DNA from: Sipunculus nudus
Lineage: Eukaryota > Annelida > Sipuncula > Golfingiida > Sipunculidae
DNA: 64,000 nucleotides
NCBI GenBank assembly: GCA_026874595.1
Contig: CM049320.1
Span: 4,405,464-4,469,463, forward strand
Direction of reading: 5' to 3'
Shown: positions 1 to 11,395 of the stretch, piece by piece
Numbering within the stretch: the first letter of the stretch is position 1
How the letters are laid out: each line of letters begins with the position of its first letter
Position numbers and translations under genes: made by a program
Notes under the pieces: model-generated
The model's input: only the letters and a program-made list of their open reading frames with translations
What the model was told of the DNA's origin: nothing
Databases searched by the model: none

Positions 1-1017
1 TTGTTTAAGAAAATTTATTATAATGGCAATTTTCTATCATTGTTAAATGAAGGGGTATCCGTCACTCTCGTAATTCGGAAATTTTCATTCTCCTCTCCAT
101 ACTGTGAAAATGTATAAAGTAACATTACATGAATTTTATATTTTTATTGCAGCAGACAACATCGATAATACAAACGACAAATATAAAGTGTGTCATAGGT
201 AAAGTACAAATATAATAAAATATATAAATGTAAAAAATAGATATTATATTTTAAAAGGTTATTTTAAAGTCAATTTAGACATTTATAATATCCAGTTAAT
301 GCTCACTTTGTAAACCCCCCACGCAATGTGACTGTACCTAATGCGTTGAAGGAAAATTTCTATCTTTATTCTGTAGAGAGTTTCAAAAGATAGCCTGTTG
401 GTGGCCACCATGGATAACTATCAGTTGGTGGATGCACATGGATTGATGTATACAGTTGTAACAAGGTCTAGAAATCACTCACGGCATCGCTGACATCAGA
501 ATCTAGTCTTAACTAGGTGCCAAATTTATTTTAAATTCAAGTAAATGAACCCCTTATTTACAATAAATGTTAATTATCATTGAAGCGTCTTTGATTGACA
601 AAACATTGGTCGTTGAAGGTAGGGTATCACATGAATCAGTGCAAAAATCTGCCGCTGTGGCCCACGGGATATCTCAGGTCCAACTTAGTCAAGGATATCT
701 ACAAGAAAATAAAATAAATTTAACCGCTTGTGCATCTTTAATGCTTGTCAAATTATATAATTAACAGGTTCTATCGATTAAAACGGTTGTAGTATTTGAC
801 CCGTAATCATATTATGAAACCGTTTAATTAAATAAATATAGAATACCTTTCTGAAAATACAAAAATAATCTTGCTATTGGATATTAAAATGTTAGAACAT
901 TTAAAACATATCGCACTAAAAGCAACCGAGAAATTAATTTATCTGATAAATACTACCTGCGTGATTAATTGATATTTAAAAAGTTCATGGTCTTTTTTGT
1001 TCAGTTTACCTCTTATA
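1..1017. other. AT-rich sequence, no confident gene
   Basis: Apart from a possible tiny exon at 153-198 I see only AT-rich sequence with short chance frames. The 65-codon frame at 567-764 has no recognisable domain, signal peptide or splice context and is not treated as a gene. Confidence 0.5.
153..198 (+). CDS. Possible 46-nt internal exon
   Basis: A pyrimidine-rich tract ending in TTTTTATTGCAG (to 152) is followed by 46 nt and then GTAAAG at 199, giving a good acceptor and donor pair. Two of the three frames are open; one reads DNIDNTNDKYKVCH, the other QTTSIIQTTNIKCVI. No flanking exon is visible in the window, so neither the gene nor the phase can be fixed. Good splice signals at this spacing also arise by chance in AT-rich introns, so this is a weak candidate. 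Confidence 0.2.
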
Positions 1018-1028
1018 CAACCAGGCTG

Positions 1029-1346
1029 ACTGACTGACTGACTGAAAGTGAAGTCGCCGCTCGGGCCAGTCACAGGTCTCCAGAAAATCAGGCCCGTACT
1101 GGCTCCCTCAGCAACGACAACGTTTGACGGATTGAGTCGGTATATAGTTTGATATTTAAGGCGAAAATAGAAGATACTGAAAGAGCTGAAGATTGTAGAG
1201 AGAGAGGTGGAGGAAGCCGAAGAACCCGGAGATAACTATCGACCTTGGACGGGCCTGTACAACCCACTTTCATGGCATTACTTGGGATCGAACCCGGGTC
1301 TCCAGCTGAGAAGGTCGAGCGTTCTGCCTCTCAGCTGTCCAGGCCC
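1029..1346 (-). mobile_element. tRNA-derived SINE with target-site duplication
   Basis: On the minus strand the element begins near 1346 with a tRNA-like head. A degenerate A box lies at about 1325-1341 and a perfect B box, GGGTTCGATCCC, at 1284-1295. About 230 bp of unrelated body follow, ending in a short (CAGT)n-type tail at 1029-1045. The flanks carry an 11-bp direct repeat, CAACCAGGCTG, at 1018-1028 and 1347-1357, which is the expected mark of L1-type target-primed insertion. The minus-strand frame at 1088-1273 lies inside the element and is not a gene. The family name is not known to me. Confidence 0.8.
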
Positions 1347-1407
1347 CAACCAGGCTGTCAATAAATGATTCGACAGTGTAGAGTTTATTGTAGAAGGAAT
1401 GCATTAA

Positions 1408-2478
1408 GAAGCCGTCATATATCCAAAACGGATCCCGTCCGACTTCTGCGAGATCAAAAGGGCATTTTCTGCAGGAATACGGATCCGCCGTGATTTTTAG
1501 GGGTCGGCTGACATTCGCAGTGCACCGAAACCTGTTCTCAATCAGCGATTTTCAATGGCGAATTTTGAGATCGCAAAGCTCGTAAACAGGTTGTGCGTAG
1601 ATCGCTCGGGCATCGGTCAAAATTCGATCGATATTCAGGCAGCAATCCGACGATTTTAGACCATATGTTTGCTTTAAAATTCTGGCGAAGGTCGGCAGAG
1701 CTACGCGGCCGCCGCATGGGCTTCCTACGATACTCGAACGACCCCTCCTGTATCCCGCCCGACTTGTACAAAATCGAACGTGCTTCGAGCCCGCTCCTTG
1801 CTGGTGTCGGGCCGCCGTCGGGCGGATTCTACGGGCCCCGACCGGGCTCCTCCTGTCAACTCAGGAATTCGATCACTTGGGTATATATCCCCTGCATTTT
1901 GAAATACTTTCATTATTCCTCGGTGCTAGACCCTCACAGATATCAGAAATATGATGTGTATAACTTGTTACATGCCCTATATATACAAGAGGCGCGGACG
2001 TCGGAGGATATCAGGCAGGATGTCGGGCGGGCATCACAGACCAATTGACCATCGACCGAAACTCATGTCAAGCTTTAGCGAACAGCGACGACGACTCGCT
2101 GGAAATTTTGCAAATGTTTTGCTCGGGGGTAGATCGCAAAGGCTCTACCAAGCACCGCTGGGAACAAGTCAATTTTTCCAGTCGCGTGAACTCCTTCAGG
2201 ACACCACTGACAGGTCTGAACTGGCGGGCGGACCACTAAGGAGCCGGTCAAGTTAAAGGGCGTCGGACGAGTTCCGAACGATATTCGGAGGAGGCTTTCA
2301 ACGACGCCCTGTCGGGCCGCTTCACATTTCAGATGCAGGCCGGGCCTCTATATTAATGTGACCACAATCTATAAAAATCGACGAATGTCGGCCGATTTTT
2401 TAAAACTAGCGAAGAGTTCGCTGCTCGGACGATTTTAAAAATCCGCCGGAGTTCGGCCGGTGATGTGACTGAGGCTTT
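1408..2478. mobile_element. GC-rich non-autonomous DNA transposon candidate
   Basis: About 1.07 kb is far richer in G+C than its surroundings and is packed with repeats of GTCGG, TCGGGC and CGATTTT words on both strands. The ends are loosely inverted: the left edge contains AGCCGTC and CCCGTCCGACTTC, and the right edge, read on the minus strand, contains AGCCTCAGTC and CCGGCCGAACTCC. This build is common in non-autonomous TIR elements (PIF/Harbinger-like among others). No transposase is visible, the ends are degenerate and no clear target duplication was found. The overlapping 60-150-codon frames on both strands are by-products of the low density of stop codons in GC-rich DNA. Confidence 0.4.
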
Positions 2479-2984
2479 AAATACATAAGCAGCCGACCGT
2501 ACTATGTACCAACGATGCTCAATGTGACCACCGCTGTTTATTGAATATTGTGATTTTTTGTCAACCCTTCCCCCAAACTACCATGTCAATAAAACACTCC
2601 AGCGATATACGTTTCATTCCACAATACCGGATTCCACAGTGTGTCCAGGGGGTCTGGACCCTCCCCATTCCAGCCACTGGAATCTATTCTAAAAGATTCT
2701 AACCAGCTGTAGCCCTCGACCTTGCTCTTTGGACTCATCCCCTCCAGTCTTTCAAAAATCCTGGATCCGCTTGGATCTTGTTAATACATGCAGGGTGTTA
2801 ACTCGTAACTTTGTACGACAGGTGGTTTATTAAGGATACATAAGTAAAACACGAATGTACCGTGTGGACAGTAGTGGAATGGCGGCGGAGAAGAGGCCGG
2901 AATCACGACAACGCCCTACCCCTCCCCCACCCCTCACTATAGTGGAAATAATAGTACGATGTCCACCAATATCTAAAACATTTT
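2479..2984. other. No gene recognised
   Basis: Unique-looking sequence. The frame at 2855-3121 (+) is antisense to the EGF exon and has no independent support. Confidence 0.5.
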
Positions 2985-2997
2985 CACCTTTTTATCT

Positions 2998-3116
2998 GCA
3001 AGTCCGACCGTCCTTCTTCAGTTCGAAGCCTAGAAGGCACGTGCATTGGAACGACCCTGGAGTGTTGACGCAGATGTCAGAACATCCCCCTTTGTTCACA
3101 GCGCACTCGTTGATAT
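2998..3116 (-). CDS. cbEGF exon 5 (most 3'), donor lost or terminal
   Basis: Read on the minus strand after an AG acceptor (complement of 3117-3118), the exon opens in phase 1 with (D)INEC and encodes a complete EGF module with six cysteines. It contains the N-x-P-G-S-F block and a D-I-N-E start, the residues that bind calcium and carry beta-hydroxylation in cbEGF domains. After the sixth Cys (TGC, 2998-3000) the sister exons go straight into GTAAGC. Here the sequence reads AGA TAA, an in-frame stop at 2992-2994, with only a weak GTGAAA donor beyond it. Either this is the terminal exon of the gene, giving a protein ending just after the EGF domain, or it is a duplicated copy whose donor has decayed. 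cbEGF repeats act in extracellular protein-protein binding. Confidence 0.7.
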
Positions 3117-3512
3117 CTTAAACAACGACATAAAAGTGTTACAAAGAAACAAAGCTGAGGCTATTCCAGAAAGTTAAGACTGACAATGCAATATCATATG
3201 GGCAGTTTGTCATCCATTTTTACATATTACATTTATATTCTGACTTTTCTCCGTATGTAAAACAGCCCACAAAGGCAGGTCCGGATTGAGGTAAGTGGAG
3301 GTCCTGTGTGGGATGAGAGACCTGGGAAAGCCAAACTTTAAAAGAATCTGATCATGAGAAACGAAATATCGTTTTTTTTTTCTTTTTATACACTATGAAA
3401 TGCAGGACGTCGCGTAATTTAAGCATGTGTATGTTAATTATAAACGTTAATCAATTTAAAAGTACGTAATCAATAAATATGCTCACATGGAACAGTATCA
3501 GCACTATAACAA

Positions 3513-3914
3513 GAGTGTCCATCTAACTAGCTCTAATGCCCTGTGACCACTGACAGTAACGGGACTCTCATCTGGTCCCCGGGCTGCTGTGATGTACCAT
3601 CCCTACTCTGAGTACAGTATTCCAGTTGTAACACATATCGGCGCATCAACCCCTGCTACCAGGTTGATGAACTATTTGACGCATAGTTTGGGGTTTGGTT
3701 TGGGTATGACAGGGCGTGTCCACACGCCGGTGGGCCATGCGCATCCCCCATCCGTGAGCCAAACCTCCTCTAAATCCCTCGTAGTTTAGCTTGGGGCCGC
3801 AAGGTACCCAGTTACCATGTGTCGTCACCGGGTAGGCTGTACGTAGGGCTTGCTGGTGGAGACCCACGAGGATACCGAAGTTGATTATACTACTATTATG
3901 TACCAATGCCTAAA
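3513..3914. other. Unassigned segment between the duplicated EGF cassettes
   Basis: This GC-richer block separates the two cassette copies and is absent from the matching place after 4,437. It includes an 86-codon minus-strand frame (3646-3906) without recognisable motifs. It may be an inserted SINE-like sequence, but I see no Pol III boxes or target duplication. Confidence 0.35.
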
Positions 3915-3924
3915 ATGTGCTTAC

Positions 3925-4047
3925 CTTCACAAGTGAGACTGTCGTTATTCAGTGAGTAGCCAGAACGGCACGTGCATTGGAACGACCCTGGAGTGTTGAC
4001 GCAGATGTCAGAACACCCCCCTATGTTCACAGCGCACTCGTCGATAT
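3925..4047 (-). CDS. cbEGF exon 4, intact
   Basis: The exon is 123 nt, bounded by TTTTAG (acceptor, complement of 4048-4049) and GTAAGC (donor, complement of the bases below 3925), in phase 1 at both ends. The translation starts (D)IDEC and has six cysteines in EGF spacing: C-x6-C-x3-C-x8-C-x-C with the last Cys 12 residues on. The calcium-binding pattern is D-I-D-E ... N-T-P-G-S-F. The symmetric phase means the exon adds one 41-residue domain without changing the frame. It is the closest intact relative of the exon at 2,998-3,116. It belongs to a secreted or membrane protein gene on the minus strand, and which protein cannot be told from EGF modules alone. Confidence 0.85.
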
Positions 4048-4437
4048 CTAAAACAACGACATAAAAGTGTTACAAAGAAACAAAGCTGTGGCTATTCTAG
4101 AAAGTTACGACTGACAATGCTATGCCATATGGGCAGTTTGTCATCCATACTTATTACTTGCATATTACATTTATATGTATGTAAAACAGCCCACAATGGC
4201 AGGTCCGGATTGAGGTTAGTGGAGGTCCTGCATGGGCTGAGAGACCTGGGAAAGCCCAGTATTAATAGAATCTGATCATGAGAAATAAAATATCGTTTTT
4301 TTTTTCTGTTTATACGCTATGTTAAGCAGGACGTCGCATAATTTAAGCGTGTCTTTTTTAATTATAAACGTTAATCAATTTAAAAGTACGTAATTAATAA
4401 ATATGCTCACATAGAACAGTATCAGCACTATAACAAG

Positions 4438-4717
4438 TGCAGCTATGTATCATGTCATGTAAATTAGTTGCACTTCTTTGACATTTGCAGAACACTCATA
4501 TACTCCGAGAGTGCATGTGCCATAAAAATTATTATTTTTTTATGAATTTTATTATGAATACATATGCGACGTCATTAGCTATCTTCTTGGTACAGCTGTT
4601 GGTTCCTCTGTATGATAAAGCTGTCTCGGGGATCAACTGTGCAGTCATGCTGTGTCATTAAGACTATAATAAAGGATACAATTCTTTTGAAACAAAGCGA
4701 CCCAACCTCTCTCTCTC

Positions 4718-4770
<53 letters not shown>

Positions 4771-6389
4771 TTTATTTGTGACGGCTCCCATTTGTGTACT
4801 CAATTTTTGGTCATGTGCACCTGAAAGAGTACAAAAGGACAAGTAACCTTGGATCAACAGTGCACCGTACTCATGTGAGTGTGCTTTCATTGAATAAGAA
4901 CAGTTGACGTTAGCCCACTTTTATGGAATTTATTTTTTAAAAAGGGAAACGAGAATAGTTCATGCTAAGAGGGAAACTGTTATGTATGGCGTCGGCGCTT
5001 TGGTTAGGCTGCTGTTAACATGTATCATATAAGGTAAGCCTGGTTCACTTTTATAGTTTTACTATGTTTGCACCGTAACAGATATACGTAAAATGTCACG
5101 TGAGCCACGATATTAATAACTACCTGCTGTTTAACTTCACTTCGGTTTACATTTGGCCTTAAGCCCTGAAACATTTATATCTCAGACGAGAACGCCGAAC
5201 TGTGTCTTCTTGAGTGCCCTCATGCCAAAGTATGTAATGTTTGTTAAAAACATAAGTACATTGTAAAGCGGCTCTAGTGGCCAGGTGTTTCATATACCGT
5301 TACTGATATTATCCTACATGAATTGAGGGCGGAGCTACTTCATAATGTCACGCCTAAAATTTAGTTGACAGGCTGCCAGTCGATGGTTTGGAGACGAGCC
5401 AGGGATTCGGTAGAAAACTGTTATTTAAGTCTCCGATCTGAGAGGGTGGATCATCTCTGTCCCTCAGTTGTCTTACTGTTCGTCCGTGAAACTGTTCGTA
5501 TATGAAACGTCAAGCAAAATTCGCCTCGTGAGTTCGCAAGAAGTCATGGTGGCCTTTTATTATGTTTCCTGTTTTGTGTGAGACTTTCGGCACTGTTTTG
5601 GCTGTAAACTCTTCAGTCATCATGACATGTGATATATGTTGTGATGGGACAGCTTCCCAGTGGACGCTGTTACTGGCACAATTGTGTACACCGAGAATGA
5701 CAGATCTCAGGATTTTCACAATATCATGAACTTCGCGTTTACTGAAAATAATAGCCAAGAGACACACGATATCATGAACTTGTGTTTGTGTAGTACACTC
5801 AGATGCGACGTCAGTGTGATCTTGACTTTTGGATACATGTTTTTTTTTCCTTCTGTTCTCGTGTAATATACAATTGGTGTGATTTGAACGTACCAGCTGA
5901 TTGAACAATTGTGCTTCGGACTTTAGCGGAGTACCATGCAACCATTGAACTTAAAATGACAATGTTTTTCTCTGATTTGTGTTAAATACATCTCTCACTC
6001 GACTTGGTGGTGCATGCTTTGATTTTGGATTATTCATTTGCTGAAATTACTATTTAAATAACTGCAGCTAGACAGAAATTCAGGCACCTGCATGGTTAAC
6101 ATGCTTAATAGTTTTTAATACACTTTACTATGTTACATACCGTCTTTCCTGGTTTTGTGAAATTTGATATTGTGGCAGACTCAGAGCCCGGCTTGGAATG
6201 ATGCCAGGAATTAAGTTGCTGTCAAGAATCTAGTTCGGATATATTAATACCGTTTTATGTCAATGTTAATTTACTCCATAACTTTTTTTACATAGCGCCA
6301 ATATATTGATTTGTATATCTAAATTTCATATTCGTCGGTAAAACAAAAGTATGCGTCGACCAACATGCATGCTTGGTTCACCAAACGGA
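4438..6389. other. No gene recognised; TA microsatellite
   Basis: A (TA)n tract lies at 4,721-4,766. The minus-strand frame 5510-5941 is the longest anonymous frame of the left half (143 codons). It has no signal peptide, no domain I recognise and no clear splice sites, and it covers an internal direct repeat (the word ATATCATGAACTT at about 5,723 and 5,770). I leave it as an unsupported frame. Confidence 0.45.
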
Positions 6390-7000
6390 GATAAATTTAT
6401 GAGAAAAACGTAATAACCACTGAATCACTGATTTGCTCTCTGTACGTTGATAAAATAAACAGTGAATATTGAAGCTGACAGTGTTTAAATCATAGATAAG
6501 GCACCGCAACTTTTTTTTTTTTTTCTGGTGAAACAAACTGTTAGAGCTTTATTTATGGAGCGAGGACTTATGACATTATCACCTTAACTAAGTTAAGTTG
6601 AGGATATACTTCCCCCACATCAGTGATATGTTTGTCTGTCAGATTGTTGTGCTTTAGATATCTGACATGTTAGATATTATATTGATGCTGTATCATTTAG
6701 CCTTCCCCAGGCTTATAGGGTAGATGGCATGATTTTTATGGCAATATTTAGTTATTTTTAACTTTTTTTCCTTTTTATTTTTTCCTCTGCCCGTATTTCC
6801 GCGAGTTAACTAATATGGCTGATTAAAAATAACTAAGCTTTCGGCATAAAATTAGTTTTTAGGTTATTAGTTATAGGTACCAATTTGCCCTTGATATCTG
6901 ATATGGCTTTGACCTGACTGACAAGGTTGTAAACTCCACAGCTAATCCCCAATATGGCTCGGTTTGTCCCTGTTGCCGCTCCAATAACTTTTCCATTAAA
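6390..7000 (+). repeat. 0.6-kb duplicated segment, copy 1
   Basis: Nearly collinear with 10,806-11,395 in the same orientation. Both start at AATTTATGAGAAAAACGT and run through GCACCGCAAC, the TTATCACCTTAACTAAG block and the words CCCCAATATGG/CCCCAAATATGG. They diverge after GTTGCCGCT. There is no coding content. Copy 1 ends where the truncated TIR element begins, copy 2 where unrelated sequence begins. Confidence 0.85.
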
Positions 7001-7004
7001 TCAG

Positions 7005-7927
7005 ACTTCTTTTCATATAATATATATTTCTGGGGGGAATTATATTATAATCACAGGGGATTTCAATCAATGCTTAGCCACTTATTTTAATTTACAATCG
7101 AGGACAAAACATGTAGACTTTTAAACCAGGTTAAGATATAACATTTTTGATGATATATTCTACAGTTCTTGATATATTATTTGCATTATATTACTGTTAT
7201 TCTCTGAAAGTGGGGGGGGGGGGATAATTACATTGATCATTCCTCCTAGCCCCCCACCCCTATATTGACGCCCCTGAATGTAAGTCAGCTGCATGTATAA
7301 GCGATATGTACACAAATAAGCAACATTGTCCAGGACTTGGTATTAATCATTACCCAACCCCTCCCCTGAAAAAAAGTTCCCCATTATATTTAGAAATACA
7401 AATCATGAAACAATAACATTTTTCATGTGTCACTTTTATTGTTACAAAAGTATTATTTTAAGTGAAACGTTTTGCATATAAATAGAAGTTTCAAAGATTT
7501 GGACAGACTGTTCTAAATCATATTGGCAGATTTGAAAAATCAAATATAAATAAAACTAAACTAGTGATTGAAACTTTAATTTTACTTGAAAGGCAGGAGT
7601 TGCAATGGAATATGTTCTTCTGAAACAACAGGTTGCACAATAATTTTTAAAGGCATGTTGAAACATGAATCTGGGTCCAGTCAGTGGTATAAATATATTT
7701 CACATTTGAACTCATGACTATAGCTGGTACCTATAGCAAAACCCAATGATTTTCAATTATACAGTCAGTACACTCGGAGATATTATTTATTATTTATTAT
7801 TATTGATTACAAATTAATGAGAAAATCAATTTATATGTTCAAAAATATCCGACATTTTTTTTATATGTCTATATATATATATATTCGCTCGTGTCATATT
7901 CGTTCGGACGCATCCGGTGTAAAACTG
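7005..7927 (-). mobile_element. TIR DNA element, truncated copy, inverted relative to 14,791-16,206
   Basis: Read on the minus strand from 7927, the sequence begins with a terminal motif close to GCAGTTTTACACCGGATGC. It then matches the element at 14,791-16,206 up to about 7,005, including the poly-G/C run near 7,212 (poly-G near 15,548 in the other copy) and the word AAACCTGGTTTAAAAGTC. The far end of the element (the other 400 bp and its second TIR) is missing, and about 150 bp near the start present in the other copy are absent. No transposase is visible, so this is a non-autonomous remnant. Confidence 0.7.
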
Positions 7928-8953
7928 CCTTAATACGCTGGTATGCGTGACCGTGCGACACGATTTCGGTCGCATGCGACTCGCTTATTTGTGAAAGACC
8001 CTGGTCTCATGCAAGGCCCTGGACCCGTTACATCTGCACCTAAGCATATCAGGTCATGTCAGGGGGTCGCAGGAATAAGCCCTCTTCGTGCGACCGCCCC
8101 GTCACAAGGATGTCTGCCAAACAATTCTTTCAAAGATCTCCCTTTTGAGAAGGAGATTCGTTCCGACAAGTGACCTCGAAATGCACCTAAACCCTAGAAA
8201 AACAGAAAAACTGTCGAGGCATCACACGATCTATGACCATTGAGTTTCCAGGGCCGAAGATACAAAGAAAAGAGGCGCCTGCAGGGGGACACATTATTTG
8301 ATTATTTATTATGCAAGTAATATGCAATTATTGCAAATAAAAGTGGATGAAATCTCTTCGGACAAACCCGGAGCATATGTATGTCGAAAATCAAAGAAAT
8401 CCGTACAGTGGTATCAGAGGAGATACGAAAAATCACAAAAATCACCTTGCGCTAATATTAGCGAAATATATGGAGGAGTGACAGTACAAAAAAACGACAA
8501 AGTTAGAAAGGTATGACTAACGTTACATCCGTTTGTCTAAGAATGATGTTGTTATGTTTTTCCAGTTGGTCCACGATTCTACGGCACTAGCCAGTAGAGG
8601 AAGAAGAAGTTTTAAGGTCAAACGGTACTCTTAGTTGATTGTTTAAAAAACAGCGGAAAATGAGAAAATTACAGATGACACCAGCAGTCTTTTTAACTGA
8701 TTAAACTGTTCATGGTCAATAGTCAAGGCAAGATTCCGAGCTTTATTTATTGAGAGCTGTTATGTCATTTTTTTATAATTTCTGGGGTGCCAAAACAGGC
8801 CCAATTACTCGAAGAATATAGGTGACATTATTTCAGTGTTCAAGGAGAATTTTCAAGGACCCCCATGGATGTCAAGTTAGAAGTTTCTAGGTCTAATAGT
8901 CACGATTGATGCCTTGTTTAGGGACAGACGACGGACAAAGGGTGATCCATATA

Positions 8954-8985
8954 TAGCTCAGCATGACTGAAAGTCAGGTGAGCTA
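8954..8985. repeat. Hairpin at the end of a dispersed repeat
   Basis: TAGCTCA at 8,954 and TGAGCTA ending at 8,985 form an imperfect inverted repeat around ATGACT/AGTCA, followed by AAAAA. The hairpin follows a GACGGAC-rich stretch. This arrangement resembles the 3' ends of a mollusc dispersed repeat I know by pattern only. A Helitron-like 3' hairpin is a possible reading. The same hairpin recurs in copy B at 17,321-17,352. Confidence 0.5.
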
Positions 8986-10199
8986 AAAACTGGTACACTT
9001 CAAATTAAACTTTTATATTAAGCCATGCAGGACTAGCAGTGTTAGAAAGTTTACGTGTAATTATAATATCACATAGGCTCATCAAGAATACCATAGCAAC
9101 CATGTACATATACGCTGAATTATTTTTACCCACAGCATGTCCCCTAAACCAGCGGCTGATTGCCTCGCATTCCGCCCGTTTGTGATTTAAGGTGCAGGGA
9201 CAATGTGGTGTACATTTGGGTGCCATATTTCCAACGCTTTTACTGATGAACATGAAAATTTTATTACTGACGAAATGTATGTCGCAGTGTCACTATCAGT
9301 CGAATGCCGTGGACGGACATATTTTTTAATCTCCTTCTGTTTTTTTTTATCGTTTACTGAACATACGTTATGTAAAAGCTAACAAATAATTAGCCGAGAC
9401 AAAAAGGACCAGTTATTTCGATCCACTGCATACAAAGTCAACCATCTCCAGTCAAATATGGGTTGTTGTTGTTATGACCTTTAACTTTCGTGACGTAGTG
9501 CATTTCTTAAATGATAGCCGAAAGAGCATCAAATATCTATATTCAGAGAGGAATTTTCTGCGTCTGGATCTTACGATTATCTTATCATATACATTCAAAT
9601 AGATTCCTATAATATTGATAACATCTTTCAACGTCTGTATGAAGTAGGCTTAAAATGTAACCTTTCAAAATGTCGGAAGTCGTACGCCTGGGTCACTTCG
9701 TCTCAAATCAAGGTATGGAATCAAAGCACAGTGAGTGTGGGTTCTTGGATAATAACCCATATATAAATATATCAGTGATATATACCTTTTCTTAAGCTAT
9801 GCGAGAGTCTATGGCATGTTTCTACATGTGTTCGTAAAGACAGCTAAAACATGACGTACTAAAATTCACCCCAATCGTGAGAAAATGCAAAAGGCAATCC
9901 CATTGACTTCAAGGTTTAATTGTCTAAAAAAAAATCAGCCTTTTTCACTTCACGGGATTGCTCTTGTATACATTGAAAAATTGTATAACAGGATTTGGAC
10001 AGACACAGAACTGCTACAAAAAGCGCAGTTTGTATTGGAACCTGGTCTCCCTTGATGATTCTGAAGAAAAAAAATATTTTTAAAATAAATATTATTAACA
10101 AATATTTAAAACATGTTCATCTTTGTAAATACTATCCCACACCCCGACCACAAATTCACATTATACTATGATATCTTCCTATATTTAAAATATGCTTAC

Positions 10200-10322
10200 C
10201 TTTGCAAGTCCGATTGTCCTTCTCCAGTGTGTAGCCAGAATGGCACATGCATTTGAACGACCCTGGAGTGTTGGCGCACTTGTGAGAACACATCCCATTT
10301 TTCACAGCACACTCGTTGATAT
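10200..10322 (-). CDS. cbEGF exon 3, intact (duplication copy A)
   Basis: A 123-nt exon between TTTTTTAG (acceptor, complement of 10323-10324) and GTAAGC (donor, next to 10200), phase 1-1. The translation begins (D)INEC and has six EGF cysteines and the N-T-P-G-S-F block, so it is a calcium-binding EGF domain. It is the duplicate of the exon at 19,635-19,757. The three amino-acid differences I can read between them fall in the last third of the module (Met/Ile, His/Leu and Asn/Arg), while all cysteines and calcium ligands are kept. That suggests both copies remain usable. Confidence 0.88.
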
Positions 10323-10429
10323 CTAAAAAAGGTTTAAAAAAGGTTTACTCCGAAGTAAAAATATAACAAAACCCTGCCTTAATGTTTTCCCCATAACTTG
10401 GTCCACGATTGTACAGTGCTAATAGAGCA

Positions 10430-10560
10430 CCTCCACAGGTACCGACATAATTTCTTTACGCACTACACTATAATTATTACAGTGATAACCAGGTTTTAAC
10501 CTTCTGATAGTAGCAAAATCTTCCTCTTCATGGCAGCTCCTTCTAAACTGCTCATAAACG
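10430..10560 (-). repeat. Conserved SCH block, copy A
   Basis: On the minus strand this block reads through a frame containing F-x-x-S-C-H-x-x-E-[ED]-F-x-T-I-R. It lies about 110 bp upstream (in transcription) of EGF exon 3. The same block is at 20,700-20,850 (copy B) and, more diverged, at 41,520-41,640. It could be an exon of the EGF gene or an old dispersed repeat. No splice pair in phase with the EGF exons is convincing, so a repeat is the more cautious call. Confidence 0.4.
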
Positions 10561-10805
10561 AATAGGTAGGACATGGCAATTATTCTACATGTCAGGATCA
10601 GGACGATGTGAATATTCCTTGATGACGTTCTCGATCAAGAACATGTGCCGGATCAACGTCCAAATTTCCGACACATTCCCGAAATGCAACGAAAGAATCA
10701 TAAGAATCCGTTCATGGTTGTGTGAGTAATTTTGTAAACAAACAAACACACACACATAAACACACAAGACGGCAATGGACGCATCAGTCTCCTGATGGAG
10801 GCAAT

Positions 10806-11395
10806 AAGTAATTTATGAGAAAAACGTTGTTACCACTGAATCACTGATTTACTCTCTGTACGTTGATAAAATAAACAGTGAATATTGAAGTTGACAGTGT
10901 TTAAATCATAGATAAGGCACCGCAACGTTTTTTTTTCTTGTGAAACACAAACTGTTAAAGCTTTATTTATGGAGCGAGGACTTATGACATTATCACCTTA
11001 ACTAAGTGGAGGATATACTTCCCCCACATCAGTGATATGTTTATCTGTCAGATTGTTGTGCTTTAGATATCTGACATGTTAGATATTATATTGATGCTGT
11101 ATCATTTAGCCTTCCCCTGGCTTATAGGGTGGATGGCAAGATTTTTGTGGCAATATTTAGTTATTTTTCAACTTTTTTTCTTTTTCATATTCTTCTGCCC
11201 GTGTTTCCGCGAGTTAACTAATATGGCTGATTAAAAATAACTAAGCTTTGGGCATAAAATTAGTTTTTAGGTTATTAGTTATAGGTACCGAATTGCCCTT
11301 GATATCTGAAATGGCTTTGACCTGACTGACAAGGTTGTAAACTCCACAGCTAATCCCCAAATATGGCTCGGTTTGTCCCTGTTGCCGCTAGCTCT
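10806..11395 (+). repeat. 0.6-kb duplicated segment, copy 2
   Basis: Sister of 6,390-7,000 in the same orientation. It abuts the right edge of duplication copy A directly, so the ancestral block may have been larger than the 2.9-kb unit. Non-coding. Confidence 0.85.

Larger units (their letters stand above)
2985..4437. repeat. Tandem duplication of an EGF exon plus intron, offset about 930 bp
   Basis: Sequence 2,985-3,512 and 3,915-4,437 align over their whole length. Shared landmarks include the EGF exon, TGACAATGC.AT..CATATGG, the T-run near 3,370/4,295 and AGCACTATAACAAG at the right ends. The copies are clearly diverged, so this is an older event than the 8-kb duplication further right. 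The duplication includes one exon and its upstream intron (gene on the minus strand). Confidence 0.85.
7932..10800. repeat. Segmental duplication, copy A (2.9 kb)
   Basis: Copy A matches 16,283-21,080 in the same orientation at high identity. It includes the intact EGF exon at 10,200-10,322, the block at 10,430-10,560 and a CA-rich stretch near 10,735-10,760. Copy A lacks two segments found in copy B. Paired open frames exist in both copies (7,943/16,294; 8,298/16,673; minus 9,005/17,372). In the frames I compared by hand, differences between the copies are mostly amino-acid changing, which argues against function. Confidence 0.9.

Noticed and set aside
1593-2256. Overlapping 100-150-codon frames near the left end
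   Set aside because: They lie in a GC-rich repeat-like island where stop codons are rare; no homology recognised.
4979-5081. LTR with TGTTA...TAACA ends
   Set aside because: Only about 100 bp long with no target duplication or LTR signals.
5510-5941. 143-codon minus-strand frame
   Set aside because: Longest anonymous frame on the left, but it covers an internal direct repeat and has no domain, signal peptide or splice support.
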